Part shown: positions 25,380 through 33,562 of the stretch, piece after piece
Numbering within the stretch: the stretch's first letter is position 1
Layout of the letters: every line of letters begins with the position of its first letter
Origin: Pseudomonadota bacterium
GTDB taxonomy: Bacteria > Pseudomonadota > Gammaproteobacteria > Steroidobacterales > JBCBZW01
DNA length: 34,514 nucleotides
Assembly (NCBI GenBank): GCA_039193195.1
Contig: JBCCWS010000056.1
Span: forward strand, 1 to 34,514
Reading direction: 5' to 3'
Program-made: the position numbers and the translations under genes
Notes under the pieces: generated by a model
Databases searched by the model: none
What the model saw: the letters and a program-made list of their open reading frames with translations, nothing else
What the model was told of the DNA's origin: nothing

Positions 25380-27115
25380 GGCTCTCGCGCCATCGTGCCG
25401 AGCGGTGCTGATAGCGTCAAGCTCTCTAAGTCTGCGGCAACGGTGCCGCTGACCGAGAGGGCGTTGCCGCCGCCGATGGGGCGGAAGCTCAGTCCGATCG
25501 TGCCCGCCTCGGGATTGACGATGCCGACCACGCTCGTGCTCTGGTCGCCAAAGGTCAGCAACCCGATAAGTGTATTATCGGGGCGGACGATCAGGGTCAG
25601 TGTCTGAGCGCCGTTCGAGAAGGTGCCAGCAACACTGCGTGGCTCTGCGAGCAAGGGGATCGTCAACTGGCGCAGATCGAAGACGATCTGATCGGCCAGG
25701 CTGCGCGCGGTGATTAGGTAGGTGCCGCGCTGGCCGGGGATCGGCACCGCGCCCGCAGCGGAAGGCACCGAAGGGTTGGCGGGCGTATCGAAGGTAAACG
25801 GCTCGACGCTGCCCTCGAGAGTGGTGACGCCGCCCCTGGAGCTCGAGAAGTACAGCAGCTCGCCCAACGGCCCCAAGGCCATGGCGTCAGGATCTCGAAT
25901 GTTGAAGAAGCTCACGGCATTGCGCTCTACGATTCGGCATTGCTCATCGAAGACGACGAAGTCACCGTTCTCATCGCCCACGCCAAACCATCCTTGGGGC
26001 GCTATTGGCACAATGGTGTTGGTCCTGCGCGATGACAGCTGGCATCGGACCAGCGGCGCTAGGGTTTGTCGGTCGAGGATCACGAGCTCGTCGAGGTCAG
26101 CGTCCGCGAGGGCGATGCGATCCCCGGCGGCGTCGTAGGCGATAGCGCTGAGTCGGGAGAATCCTGCGGCGATCGGCGTCAGGATCTCAATCAGGGCGCA
26201 GGTGGCAGCATCCAAGGCCCAGATTTCCGTCAGCGCGTTGTGGGGCAGTAGCAGCTGGGAGCGCGACGGGTCCAGCGCGAGGCCTGCCTGGGGATCGAGG
26301 GATGGGTGCAGTGCGAAAAGATCGCAGCGCAGCTCCGCCTGACCCCTGATATCCACCTCGAGAAGGCGGTTGGAACTCTCATCGAGAACGTGTAGGCGTT
26401 GCGTCGCGTCCACGTAGGTGATTGCTAGGGGAGCACGCCCTCCCACTTCCCACGCCGTGCGGAAGCTATCGACGACGGTGAGCGTCTGGTCGAGCAACAC
26501 CACACGCTCGATTATCTGCTCGAGCAACGCGATGCGCCCGCCAGGCAGCAATGCCAGCCCGATCCTTGGATAGTCCTCCAAGCCCTGCACCCTGCCCCTT
26601 GCGAGCACGGGGCAGGCACCGCCGTCGGTGACGTCGCTCGAGATGAAGACGATCTCGTCGTCGTCATCATTCAAGATAACGTAGGCCTCGCGTACGGGGT
26701 CGTAGTCGAGGCCTGTGGGGCTTCGCACCTGGGAGGCGAGCAGATCACAGCTGCCAAGGCCAAGGCCTGCAGCGGTGGAGAAGACCAGTGCTCCGACCGG
26801 TGTGACGAAGGCGTAGGTACCATCGGCGCTGTTGACGGCAACCCCTTGGGCGCCAGTTGCGCCAAGGGCCGTGAGGTCGAAGCTAGCGCTCTCGACGCAC
26901 TGACGATCAACTCTGTAGGCCGTGCTCTGCGCGGCGTCGATGAGCACGAACGCGTCCAGCGCCTCGTCGTGGGCGATGCCGCTCGGTGACACCGCACCTA
27001 CCGCGCTCGTATCGCAGGACGAGGTGGTGATGGCCAAGGTGGCGGAGTACACCCGGGGGCTCACCAACGTGACCAGCGATAGCAGCAACGCTGCCACCTT
27101 TCCTTGGTTATGCAA
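25376..27115 (-). CDS. Secreted beta-propeller protein, copy A2 (TTG start)
   Basis: A 579-residue exported protein, the paralog of copy A1. I start it at TTG 27115: AGGAGGGG lies 4 bases before it, the sequence AAC-TTG-CAT-AAC-CAA-GGA aligns with AAC-GTG-CGT-CAC-CAG-GGA at the A1 start, and a signal peptide follows directly (KVAALLLSLVTLVSPRVYS). An ATG at 27304 would add 63 unlikely residues and overlap the upstream gene. Shared landmarks with A1: SFDLTALGATGAQGVAVNS, GLDYDPVREAYVIL, DEIVFISSDVTDGGACPVL, EVDIRGQ and GTIGLSFRP. The blades and C-terminal domain (VAGTFSNGAQTLTLIVRPDNTLIG) are as in the other copies. The function is unknown; it was probably co-transcribed with copy B2 from the start. 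Confidence 0.83.
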   Translation of the reverse strand: MHNQGKVAALLLSLVTLVSPRVYSATLAITTSSCDTSAVGAVSPSGIAHDEALDAFVLIDAAQSTAYRVDRQCVESASFDLTALGATGAQGVAVNSADGTYAFVTPVGALVFSTAAGLGLGSCDLLASQVRSPTGLDYDPVREAYVILNDDDDEIVFISSDVTDGGACPVLARGRVQGLEDYPRIGLALLPGGRIALLEQIIERVVLLDQTLTVVDSFRTAWEVGGRAPLAITYVDATQRLHVLDESSNRLLEVDIRGQAELRCDLFALHPSLDPQAGLALDPSRSQLLLPHNALTEIWALDAATCALIEILTPIAAGFSRLSAIAYDAAGDRIALADADLDELVILDRQTLAPLVRCQLSSRRTNTIVPIAPQGWFGVGDENGDFVVFDEQCRIVERNAVSFFNIRDPDAMALGPLGELLYFSSSRGGVTTLEGSVEPFTFDTPANPSVPSAAGAVPIPGQRGTYLITARSLADQIVFDLRQLTIPLLAEPRSVAGTFSNGAQTLTLIVRPDNTLIGLLTFGDQSTSVVGIVNPEAGTIGLSFRPIGGGNALSVSGTVAADLESLTLSAPLGTMAREP

Positions 27116-27221
27116 GTTCCCCTCCTGGGTCAGCCCGACGATGCAGCGGCCATGCCTGCAGATAGGGGAGTACGGACAACGGGGAAGAACCCGACTCGAG
27201 GCTGCTGCTCGCACGCTAGCC

Positions 27222-29303
27222 CTAAGGCACTTGCCCGGCGAGTCTAACCTCGATTCGGTCGCCGATCTGGGTGACCAGGCCGTCCTCAGCACAGCTCCAT
27301 TCACCGAACTCGTCGATCGTCAGCGCGACCGTCTGTCCCGTGCCTATGTTTCGGCATAGGCCCTGAGCCTCGACCAGGCGGTCCGCATCGCCCTGCAGCG
27401 CTGTTCCCACGCTCACGCCGCCTAGCGTAAGCAGGACGCGTTCGCCGCTGGAGATGCTCAGGCCGGCCTCCTCGCAATTCGCGGCGGCGCTTTGCGGCGT
27501 ACCCTCGAATGGCGCTGGTAACCGCTGCGAGGTGGTGATGTTGACGCAGTTGAGCTGCCTCGCTGCCGCGCCGGCTACCTCGAGCCCAAGTTCGAGGCGT
27601 CTGCCGAAGACCACGAACGCGTCGCTGGAGAACGGGCTTCCTTGACCGACGGCGATATCACTGACGCCATCCCCATTCAGATCTGTCACGCTCAGCGATT
27701 GACCCGCGGTCGAGCCGACGCCTTGTATGACGAACCCTAGCGTGCCGTCTCCACCGTTCTCCGCGGACAGCGACTCGAGCGCGATCTCAGCCGGGAACCC
27801 GGCATCTTGCCCGAAAATGACATAGGTCCTGCCGCCGCTGGCCACCACTATGTCGTCGATGCTATCACCGTTGACGTCACCTCCCGCGACGGCGTTGCCA
27901 ACGTACTGAAAGGCGTCGAATCCGTTCACGACGACGCCCAGGCTGCCGTCGCCTCCCTCTGCGATGGTGAGTTGACTCAGCTCGAGTAGCGGTGGAAAAC
28001 CTGCATCGGAACCGAACACCACGTACGCATCGCCTCCTAGGGATGCGCGCGGTGCCCCCAACAATACATCGTCGATGCCATCGCCGTTGAAGTCGCCGAC
28101 AAGGCTCAGCGCACCGCCAGCGACGTCGCGCTCCTCGATGCCCGCGATCACCACGCCCTCGCTCCCATCGCCGCCGGCTATCGGGAACAAGCTGGCCAGC
28201 TCGAAAGCAGCACCGTGTTGCACTGGTGCGGGATTGAATATCAGATAGCCGATGCCCGCTTCTGTGCGTTCGCCAGGCGACTCTTCGGGGGCGCCGATGA
28301 ATAGATCTAAGCGGCCGTCGGCGTTGATGTCTCCGCCGCTCGCGATGGCCGTGCCCGTACGCGTCAGCTGATTTACGCCGTTGATCACGACGCCGGCGGA
28401 GCCATCGCCCCCGTTCTGGGCCAGCAAGCTGGTGAGTTCGAACTCTGCAGCAAATGCGGGGGCGCCAAACACGATGTAGACCAAACCAGCGCTCGGCCGA
28501 CCGCCCGGGTCGGACTCGGGTGAGCCCACGGCGATTTCACCAAGTCCATCGCCATTCAGATCGGGCAGCAGTTGAACGCTACTGCCTGCCCGACCGCCCA
28601 CGTCACGAGGGAATAGGACGACTCCCTCGGAGCCGTCGCCGCCGTTCTCAGCCGCGAGGTCGGACAATTGCACTACTGGGGGAAACCCTTCGCTGCGGCC
28701 GAACAGCACGTAGGCTGAGCCGGCACCGAACTGGCCCTCAGGTTCCGCGTTGTAGGCGCCGATGATCAAATCGTCCAGGCCATCACCGTTGACGTCCGCG
28801 CCGGCGCCGAGTGCGTCACCGGCACGCTCATCGGCGGCGAAGCCACCGATGACGAACCCTAAGCTCCCGTCCCCGCCGTTTATCGGCAGCAGCGAGGCCA
28901 GGTTGATGGAAGGCGCGAACCCCGTGTTCGATCCGAAGATCGTGTAGATTCGGCCCGCCGCAGCACCGTCTTGCGTATCCCCGAAGGATGCGCCAACCAT
29001 AAGATCGTCGATGCCGTCGCCATTGATATCGCTGCTGGTGACCGCGACGCCCACGCGGTCATACGACTCGGCCTGTAGGAGGGCGAACCCGTCGCGGCCA
29101 TCACCGCCGTTCTCAGGCAGCAGGCTCGACACGTCGAACTCAGGCGGAAACACGGGCTCCCCGGCCTCCACCTGGAGTGCTACGCCCGTGAGGCCGACGG
29201 TAGCGAGCGCTGCCAGCGCTGTTGCTGCGCAGCGAGCTTGCTCGCGGATGGCGCAGCTGACCGCGAGTTGCAGACGGAGGGGATCCCGAACGCGAGCTTC
29301 CAT
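27222..29303 (-). CDS. Secreted FG-GAP repeat (integrin-alpha-like) protein
   Basis: A 693-residue protein with seven FG-GAP-type units. Each unit pairs an NGGDGSxGxV motif (LLPENGGDGRDGFAL, LLPINGGDGSLGFVI, LAAENGGDGSEGVVL and so on) with a calcium-binding loop DxNGDGxxD (DINGDGIDDLMVG, DVNGDGLDDLIIG, DFNGDGIDDVLLG, DLNGDGVSDIAVG) and a strand such as AYVLFG or TYVIFG. This predicts a seven-bladed, calcium-stabilised propeller, as in integrin-alpha heads and many secreted bacterial proteins. The ~110-residue C-terminal tail (LNCVNITTSQRLPAPFEG onward) is a separate domain with several cysteines. I chose ATG 29303 for its GAGGG ribosome site and because a hydrophobic export segment follows (ALAALATVGLTGVALQVEAG); the frame is open to 29474. 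It lies 106 bases upstream of copy A2. Confidence 0.9.
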   Translation of the reverse strand: MEARVRDPLRLQLAVSCAIREQARCAATALAALATVGLTGVALQVEAGEPVFPPEFDVSSLLPENGGDGRDGFALLQAESYDRVGVAVTSSDINGDGIDDLMVGASFGDTQDGAAAGRIYTIFGSNTGFAPSINLASLLPINGGDGSLGFVIGGFAADERAGDALGAGADVNGDGLDDLIIGAYNAEPEGQFGAGSAYVLFGRSEGFPPVVQLSDLAAENGGDGSEGVVLFPRDVGGRAGSSVQLLPDLNGDGLGEIAVGSPESDPGGRPSAGLVYIVFGAPAFAAEFELTSLLAQNGGDGSAGVVINGVNQLTRTGTAIASGGDINADGRLDLFIGAPEESPGERTEAGIGYLIFNPAPVQHGAAFELASLFPIAGGDGSEGVVIAGIEERDVAGGALSLVGDFNGDGIDDVLLGAPRASLGGDAYVVFGSDAGFPPLLELSQLTIAEGGDGSLGVVVNGFDAFQYVGNAVAGGDVNGDSIDDIVVASGGRTYVIFGQDAGFPAEIALESLSAENGGDGTLGFVIQGVGSTAGQSLSVTDLNGDGVSDIAVGQGSPFSSDAFVVFGRRLELGLEVAGAAARQLNCVNITTSQRLPAPFEGTPQSAAANCEEAGLSISSGERVLLTLGGVSVGTALQGDADRLVEAQGLCRNIGTGQTVALTIDEFGEWSCAEDGLVTQIGDRIEVRLAGQVP

Positions 29304-29825
29304 ACTTCTATTCCCTCTTTCCCGACGAGTTAGGGGGCTTGGCTTCGCGGTCGTCGCCAAAGGTGATTCACATCGGTTACGAAGCGTAGTGGTGCTAGGG
29401 CGTGCGTTCTCGCACCCAAGCGTGTAGCGCCGGGCCTCGATGGGCCGGCGGCTTCGACTGGTGCTTCTCGGCACAGCTGGCCCTGTTCCGCGCCCCTAAG
29501 CGAGCTGCCGGCGCGGACCGGTGAGCCCCAGGCCCAGAACTGGGAATGGCAATAGGCTCACTTATTGAAGCTCTAGCTAGTGTCCTGTCCGGTTAGTTCG
29601 TTGAAGAATTCGCACGGCGCTTTTTGCTCCTGAGCGCGGCGCGACGACGAGCGTGGCAGGCCCCACGGGAGGAGGAGCAACGTGCTCAGGGGGGCTCACG
29701 CAGCGGAGTATCGCACACCGATCGCTGTCCGCCGTTGGAAGGCGATTCGGGTCGGTACATCTGACCGGTTGACTCGCCGCCTGCATGGTCAGTCGAATCG
29801 CCCGAACTTGGTCCGCGCAGTGCAT
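29304..29825. other. Intergenic stretch with a solo element end
   Basis: A 522-base gap upstream of the FG-GAP gene and downstream of the small secreted gene. Apart from the partial terminal repeat at 29573-29590 and a nearby pair of inverted segments (TTGCTCC near 29624 and GGAGCAA near 29674), I see no gene. The FG-GAP gene's promoter should be near 29310-29450, but no clear boxes stand out. Confidence 0.4.
29573..29600. repeat. Solo end related to the 30341-30507 MITE-like element
   Basis: CTAGCTAGTGTCCTGTCC at 29573-29590 differs at one base from CTAGCTAGTGGCCTGTCC at 30337-30354, the left end of the MITE-like element. Similarity continues weakly (GGTTAGTTCG against CAGCAGTTTCG). I found no matching opposite end within the window, so this is a decayed copy, a related element with a diverged partner, or a single left-over end. 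Confidence 0.55.
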
Positions 29826-30200
29826 TCAGTCGGGCAGACAGGAGTTCTCAATGTCCACCCGCACATCGCCGCTGGGGCCGATGTTGGTGCAGTAGTGCAC
29901 ATTGCCATTGTTCCGTATCAACTTGAGGTGCCACACGTTTGGCACGCCAACCCCGTCGGTGCAGTTCACGTCGGATACCCAGCGGATCTGGCGCGTGTCT
30001 CCCGGCGGTATCACGCGGCTGCCCGTCCACTGGGAGTCGAAGAATGGGGGAGAAGAAGCCGACTTCAACTCTGCGAAGCGCAGGGTGATGTTCGACGTGT
30101 TGCGGATGACGGTGGTCTGGTTGCAGGTCGCGTGGGCCGGCAAAATGGTGGATGAAAGTAGCATGCAAATCGCGCCGAGACAGTGCGTACGGGGCAACAT
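29826..30200 (-). CDS. Small secreted protein of unknown function
   Basis: A 124-residue protein with a signal peptide (MLPRTHCLGAICMLLSSTILPAHA) and a strong GGAGGA ribosome site a few bases before its ATG, so it is very probably expressed. The mature ~100 residues are beta-rich (CNQTTVIRNTSNITLRFAELK, DTRQIRWVSDVNCTDGVG, VWHLKLIRNNGNVHYCTNIG, GDVRVDIENSCLPD) with four cysteines that could form two disulfides. The layout resembles small periplasmic or outer-surface domains, but I do not recognise the family. It stands between two element ends (29573 and 30341), so it may have been carried or framed by mobile DNA. Confidence 0.68.
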   Translation of the reverse strand: MLPRTHCLGAICMLLSSTILPAHATCNQTTVIRNTSNITLRFAELKSASSPPFFDSQWTGSRVIPPGDTRQIRWVSDVNCTDGVGVPNVWHLKLIRNNGNVHYCTNIGPSGDVRVDIENSCLPD

Positions 30201-30340
30201 GGGAATCCTCCAGTAATCTGCTGTTGAACTAAGGAGGAATACAGAATTCGGGGGCAGAAGGGCTCACCTAATCAGCTGATGCAAGCCAAGCGAATCGCCG
30301 AGGTGGCCTCGATGTGGCCGCCGAAACCCCCACGCACTAG

Positions 30341-30507
30341 CTAGTGGCCTGTCCCAGCAGTTTCGAAAGTGCTGAGCGAGCCCTTCATCGACGATCTGCG
30401 CGTTGCACTTCCTCGCAATGGCTCCGGCCACTACTCGTCAGCGCGCCTTCATCTCGCCGACGAATGACTCGCTCATCACTCCCGAAACTGCTGGGACAGG
30501 CCACTAG
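30341..30507. mobile_element. MITE-like element with 25-base perfect terminal inverted repeats
   Basis: CTAGTGGCCTGTCCCAGCAG and five more bases at 30341-30365 are repeated exactly, inverted, at 30483-30507. Pairing then continues inward with scattered mismatches for about 30 more bases on each side, so the whole 167-base piece could fold into one long hairpin. The ends carry CTAG, and a further CTAG lies outside the left end; a 4-base CTAG-type target is known for some IS5-group elements, so a non-autonomous relative is possible. No transposase is encoded; short frames inside end within the repeats. It lies 30 bases past the stop of the kinase gene and 337 bases from the next gene start. Confidence 0.8.
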
Positions 30508-30537
30508 GGGAGAGATATTGGCCGGTCACGCGACGGG

Positions 30538-32934
30538 CTACTGGGTGACATCCGCCTGCACTTGCAGTGACTTGAGTGCCTGCTGCACGTCTTGGATCTT
30601 CGGATGTTCCGGCACTTTGCTTTGTAGGGTGTCGAGAGCAGCGACGAGGATCGCAGCAGCCTCGCGGGCTCGCCCTTCAAGGTTCCCTAGGAGCAGTCCG
30701 AGGTTTGCGCTCACCACGCCCACGTTCGGATGGTCACGATCGAAGTGCCGCCGCAGTACGGCGAGCGCGTCACGGTAGTACGCCTCAGCGGCTTGCCGAT
30801 CGCCGCGCGCCTCTTCTATCTTGCCGAGCGTGTTCAACATGAACGCATCATCAGCGTTTCCCTCTGGCGTGAGCCGACGCGATACGGCGAGCGCTTGCTC
30901 GATGTTCGCCTTGGCGGCATCGAACTGACCTAGGGAATGCTGTGCATCCCCCAGTGTGAAGTAGCTCTCGATCAACTCAAGGTGATCCTCGCCGTGCAGC
31001 TGTAGGCGAAGTGCCAGACCTTCCTCGTGCAGGGCGATCGCATCGATCGTCTCGCCCTGTTGATCCAACAGTCCGCCCAGGGCATGCAGCGTCGAGGGCA
31101 GCAAGTCCGTCGGCGCGTCGGGGAGCGACCTCCCTATCGCAAGGGCCTCGCCGTAGTGGCGTTGCGCACTCGATAGGTCTCGACGGCGATGGAGCACCAC
31201 GCCCAGGCGCAACAAGGCGTTTCCGATGGCAGCCTCATCGCCCAAGCGACGTTGCAGGGCCAGCACTTCCTCGCGCAGCGTTTGCTCCGCCGCGTAGTGA
31301 CCCGTTGCACCTGCCAGGTAGGCGCGCGAGGCGAGTGCGTCGGCGTAGGCGGCGCTACTGTCGTCACCCGCTTCGCGGCGCAAAGCTAGGGCCTCGTCCA
31401 ATAGCGATAGAGCAGGCTCGTACTCGGAGAGGGAACCGTAGATATCCCCCAGGGCTAGCAGTAGATCGGCTTGGGTCAGCGGCTGCCCAGCCAGCTCACT
31501 GGTCACCCGCGTGGCCCCACGGTCGAGCATTTCCCGCGCGGTTACTTCGAGGCCTCTCGATTGGTTTGGTGATGCTTCCTGAAACAACTCGAGCAGGAAC
31601 ACTTTGATCTGCTCGGCACGGTCGCGCTCAGCGGCGATCTGTACGCTTTGACGTGCCGTCGCAAGGGAGTACTGAACCGTTAGGGACACGATGACGCTCA
31701 GCAGCGTGAACACGAGCATGCCGGCAGCTACGCCCGCTGGGTGACGCCTGAGGAAGCGTCGCGCGCGGTAGCGAAGCGTCGGGGCACGCGCCTGCACGGG
31801 CTGCCCCTGCAAGTGGCGCTGCACGTCCAGCGCAAACTGCTCGACGGAGCGGTAGCGCTGGCTAGGCTCCTTGGCGAGCGCCTTCATCACGATCGTGTCG
31901 AGATCGCCTCGCAAGCGCCCTGCGAGGCGCTCCGGCCCGCTGTTGCGCTGGCGGGCGATCTGCACGGCTGCTTGGTCGATGCCCTTCGCAAGGGCGACAC
32001 TAGGCAACGCAGGGATTTGGTCACTCACACGCCGGGTGATCTCACTGCCTGTGAGCCCATCGAGCTCGAAGGGCGGATTTCCACAGAGCAGCAGGTAGAG
32101 AAGCGCGCCGAGCGCGTATACATCTGCCGCAGTGGTCACAGGGTCTCCGCTTAGCATCTCGGGGCTTGCGTACAGCGGCGTCAGGGGGCGGCCTTCCACT
32201 CGTGTTAGGTTTAAGGCGTCATCGGTCGTATCGAGCACCTTCGCGATGCCGAAATCTAGCAAGCGAACCCGACCGGATAGATCGACCAGTACGTTGGCAG
32301 GCTTCAGGTCACGGTGAACGACGAGATTAGCATGGGCGTACTCGACGGCGCCGCACACCTGCAGCCAAAGGCGTAGGCGGGCGTCGATATCCATGCACCG
32401 GCGATCGCACCACCCATCGATCGGCTCGCCTTGCACGTAGTCCATCGCGAACCAGGGCGTGCCGTCGGCGTTCACGCCCCCGTCGAGCAGCCGAGCGATC
32501 CCAGGGTGCACCAAGCGCGCCAGAATCTGGCGCTCCGCCAGGAAGCGTCGCTCACCTGCCTCGCTAGCAAGCCCCAAGGGCAGCAGCTTGAGCGCTACCC
32601 GCTGCTCGTACTGCTCGTCCACGCGCTCGGCCAACCACACGGTGCCCATACCTCCACGACCGAGCAGGGACACGGGGCGGTAGGGTCCGATCTGCGCTGG
32701 CGGCGTGGGGCTGTGCTCGGCACCCCCCTCCAAGCGCAAGGCCGCACCGAAGCGTTCGCTGAGCCCTTCGAAGTAGGCTTCGGAGCTTTCTGCCGCATCG
32801 AGCATGGCGCACACCTCGGTCCGCATAGGGGCATCGCCTGCGCACTCCTGCTCGAGCAGGCGTACGCGCTGCTCCCCGGTCAGTTCCAGGGCCGCTAGGA
32901 AGACGGCTTCAGCGCGCTTGCGATCGACGTCCAT
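30538..32934 (-). CDS. Membrane serine/threonine protein kinase with TPRs
   Basis: A 798-residue Hanks-type kinase. The kinase domain spans about 84-375: glycine loop LGRGGMG (91-97), VALK with Lys116, HRDLKPAN (207-214), DFG (227-229), the SPE variant of APE (257-259), and DVYALGALLYLLL. One membrane segment follows at about 400-420 (AGVAAGMLVFTLLSVIVSLTV), then a helical region of TPR-like repeats to the end (LLALGDIYGSLSEYEPALSLLDEALALRR, STLHALGGLLDQQGETIDAIALHEEGLAL, VVSANLGLLLGNLEG). It should phosphorylate proteins on Ser/Thr in the cytoplasm, with the TPR part outside the membrane as a sensor or scaffold. The start has GAGGG upstream. It is 76 bases downstream of an ECF sigma gene of the kinase-associated type. 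Confidence 0.93.
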   Translation of the reverse strand: MDVDRKRAEAVFLAALELTGEQRVRLLEQECAGDAPMRTEVCAMLDAAESSEAYFEGLSERFGAALRLEGGAEHSPTPPAQIGPYRPVSLLGRGGMGTVWLAERVDEQYEQRVALKLLPLGLASEAGERRFLAERQILARLVHPGIARLLDGGVNADGTPWFAMDYVQGEPIDGWCDRRCMDIDARLRLWLQVCGAVEYAHANLVVHRDLKPANVLVDLSGRVRLLDFGIAKVLDTTDDALNLTRVEGRPLTPLYASPEMLSGDPVTTAADVYALGALLYLLLCGNPPFELDGLTGSEITRRVSDQIPALPSVALAKGIDQAAVQIARQRNSGPERLAGRLRGDLDTIVMKALAKEPSQRYRSVEQFALDVQRHLQGQPVQARAPTLRYRARRFLRRHPAGVAAGMLVFTLLSVIVSLTVQYSLATARQSVQIAAERDRAEQIKVFLLELFQEASPNQSRGLEVTAREMLDRGATRVTSELAGQPLTQADLLLALGDIYGSLSEYEPALSLLDEALALRREAGDDSSAAYADALASRAYLAGATGHYAAEQTLREEVLALQRRLGDEAAIGNALLRLGVVLHRRRDLSSAQRHYGEALAIGRSLPDAPTDLLPSTLHALGGLLDQQGETIDAIALHEEGLALRLQLHGEDHLELIESYFTLGDAQHSLGQFDAAKANIEQALAVSRRLTPEGNADDAFMLNTLGKIEEARGDRQAAEAYYRDALAVLRRHFDRDHPNVGVVSANLGLLLGNLEGRAREAAAILVAALDTLQSKVPEHPKIQDVQQALKSLQVQADVTQ

Positions 32935-33010
32935 AGTCGCCCTCGAGCCCGGCGAGTGGGGGCAGCGTTACCTCATCACATACCGATATGGCGTGCCCTG
33001 GGGCGCATGC

Positions 33011-33562
33011 TCAGTCGAGTGCTCGGTACAGGGCGACGCTTGCGAGCTGCCATTCACGTTTGACGGTGGCGGGTGAGATGCTCAGCGCTTGCGCCGTCTG
33101 CGACACGCTCATGCCGCCGAACACCCGGCACTCCACCACCCGTGCGCGACGGGGTTCCTCCATTTCCAGCGCCTCGAGCAGCGTGTGCAGGGTGAGGAGT
33201 TCTTCCGCCGACGCGTCGTCGATGAGCGACAGCTCTTCCAAGGGCAGGTGCGGTGCCTTACCGCCACGTTTTGCAGCGTTTCGCTGCTCCGCATAGTTCA
33301 CCAGCACATGACGCATGGCGCGCGACGCGGTGGCGTAGAAATGGGTGCGGTTGCTGAAGGCGGCGTCCTGGCCCGACAGGCGGATGAAGGCTTCGTTGAG
33401 CAAGGCCGTAGGGTTCAGCGTGTCGTTGCCCTGCCAGCGGCCTCGTTGGGCGAGGGCGATGCGCTTTAGCTCTTCGTAGACAGCGGCATACACGCGCTGT
33501 GCTGCATCCGCGTCACCCTGACGCGCCTGCTCGAGCATGGCGGTGATGTCCGGTTCACTCAT
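33011..33562 (-). CDS. ECF sigma factor, kinase-associated type
   Basis: A 183-residue sigma-70-like factor of the group that is usually encoded beside Hanks-type kinases (TIGR02999-like). It has region 2 (ELKRIALAQRGRWQGNDTLNPTALLNEAFIRL, HFYATASRAMRHVLVNYAEQRNAAKRGG) and region 4 (LLTLHTLLEALEMEEPRRARVVECRVFGGMSVSQTAQALSISPATVKREWQLASVAL, with the helix-turn-helix). Such sigma factors have no dedicated anti-sigma nearby and are thought to be controlled by phosphorylation by the adjacent kinase. The gap to the kinase is 76 bases, so the two are likely one transcript. AGAGG before the ATG supports the start. Confidence 0.9.
   Translation of the reverse strand: MSEPDITAMLEQARQGDADAAQRVYAAVYEELKRIALAQRGRWQGNDTLNPTALLNEAFIRLSGQDAAFSNRTHFYATASRAMRHVLVNYAEQRNAAKRGGKAPHLPLEELSLIDDASAEELLTLHTLLEALEMEEPRRARVVECRVFGGMSVSQTAQALSISPATVKREWQLASVALYRALD

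Larger units (their letters stand above)
14824..27115. repeat. Inverted duplication of a propeller gene pair around the nuclease/ATPase operon
   Basis: The two-gene unit at 14824-18296 (+) is paralogous, gene by gene and in the same order, to the unit at 23628-27115 (-). In both, the first gene begins with a non-ATG codon after a GAGGAG/AGGAGG ribosome site, ends LGTMVRQP or LGTMAREP, and overlaps the ATG of the second gene by four bases. In both, the second gene ends LPPPLGRLxRxQ. The similarity is at protein level and diverged, so this is an old duplication rather than a recent nucleotide repeat. The inner space (18297-23627) is filled by the three-gene minus-strand operon. Confidence 0.85.

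Noticed and set aside
27116-27304. Longer start (ATG 27304) for copy A2
   Set aside because: It would overlap the FG-GAP gene and adds residues with no signal peptide; the paralog and ribosome site point to TTG 27115.
30369-30470. Short frames inside the MITE-like element
   Set aside because: About 30 codons each, produced by the inverted repeat, and one ends inside the terminal repeat; no sign of real coding.
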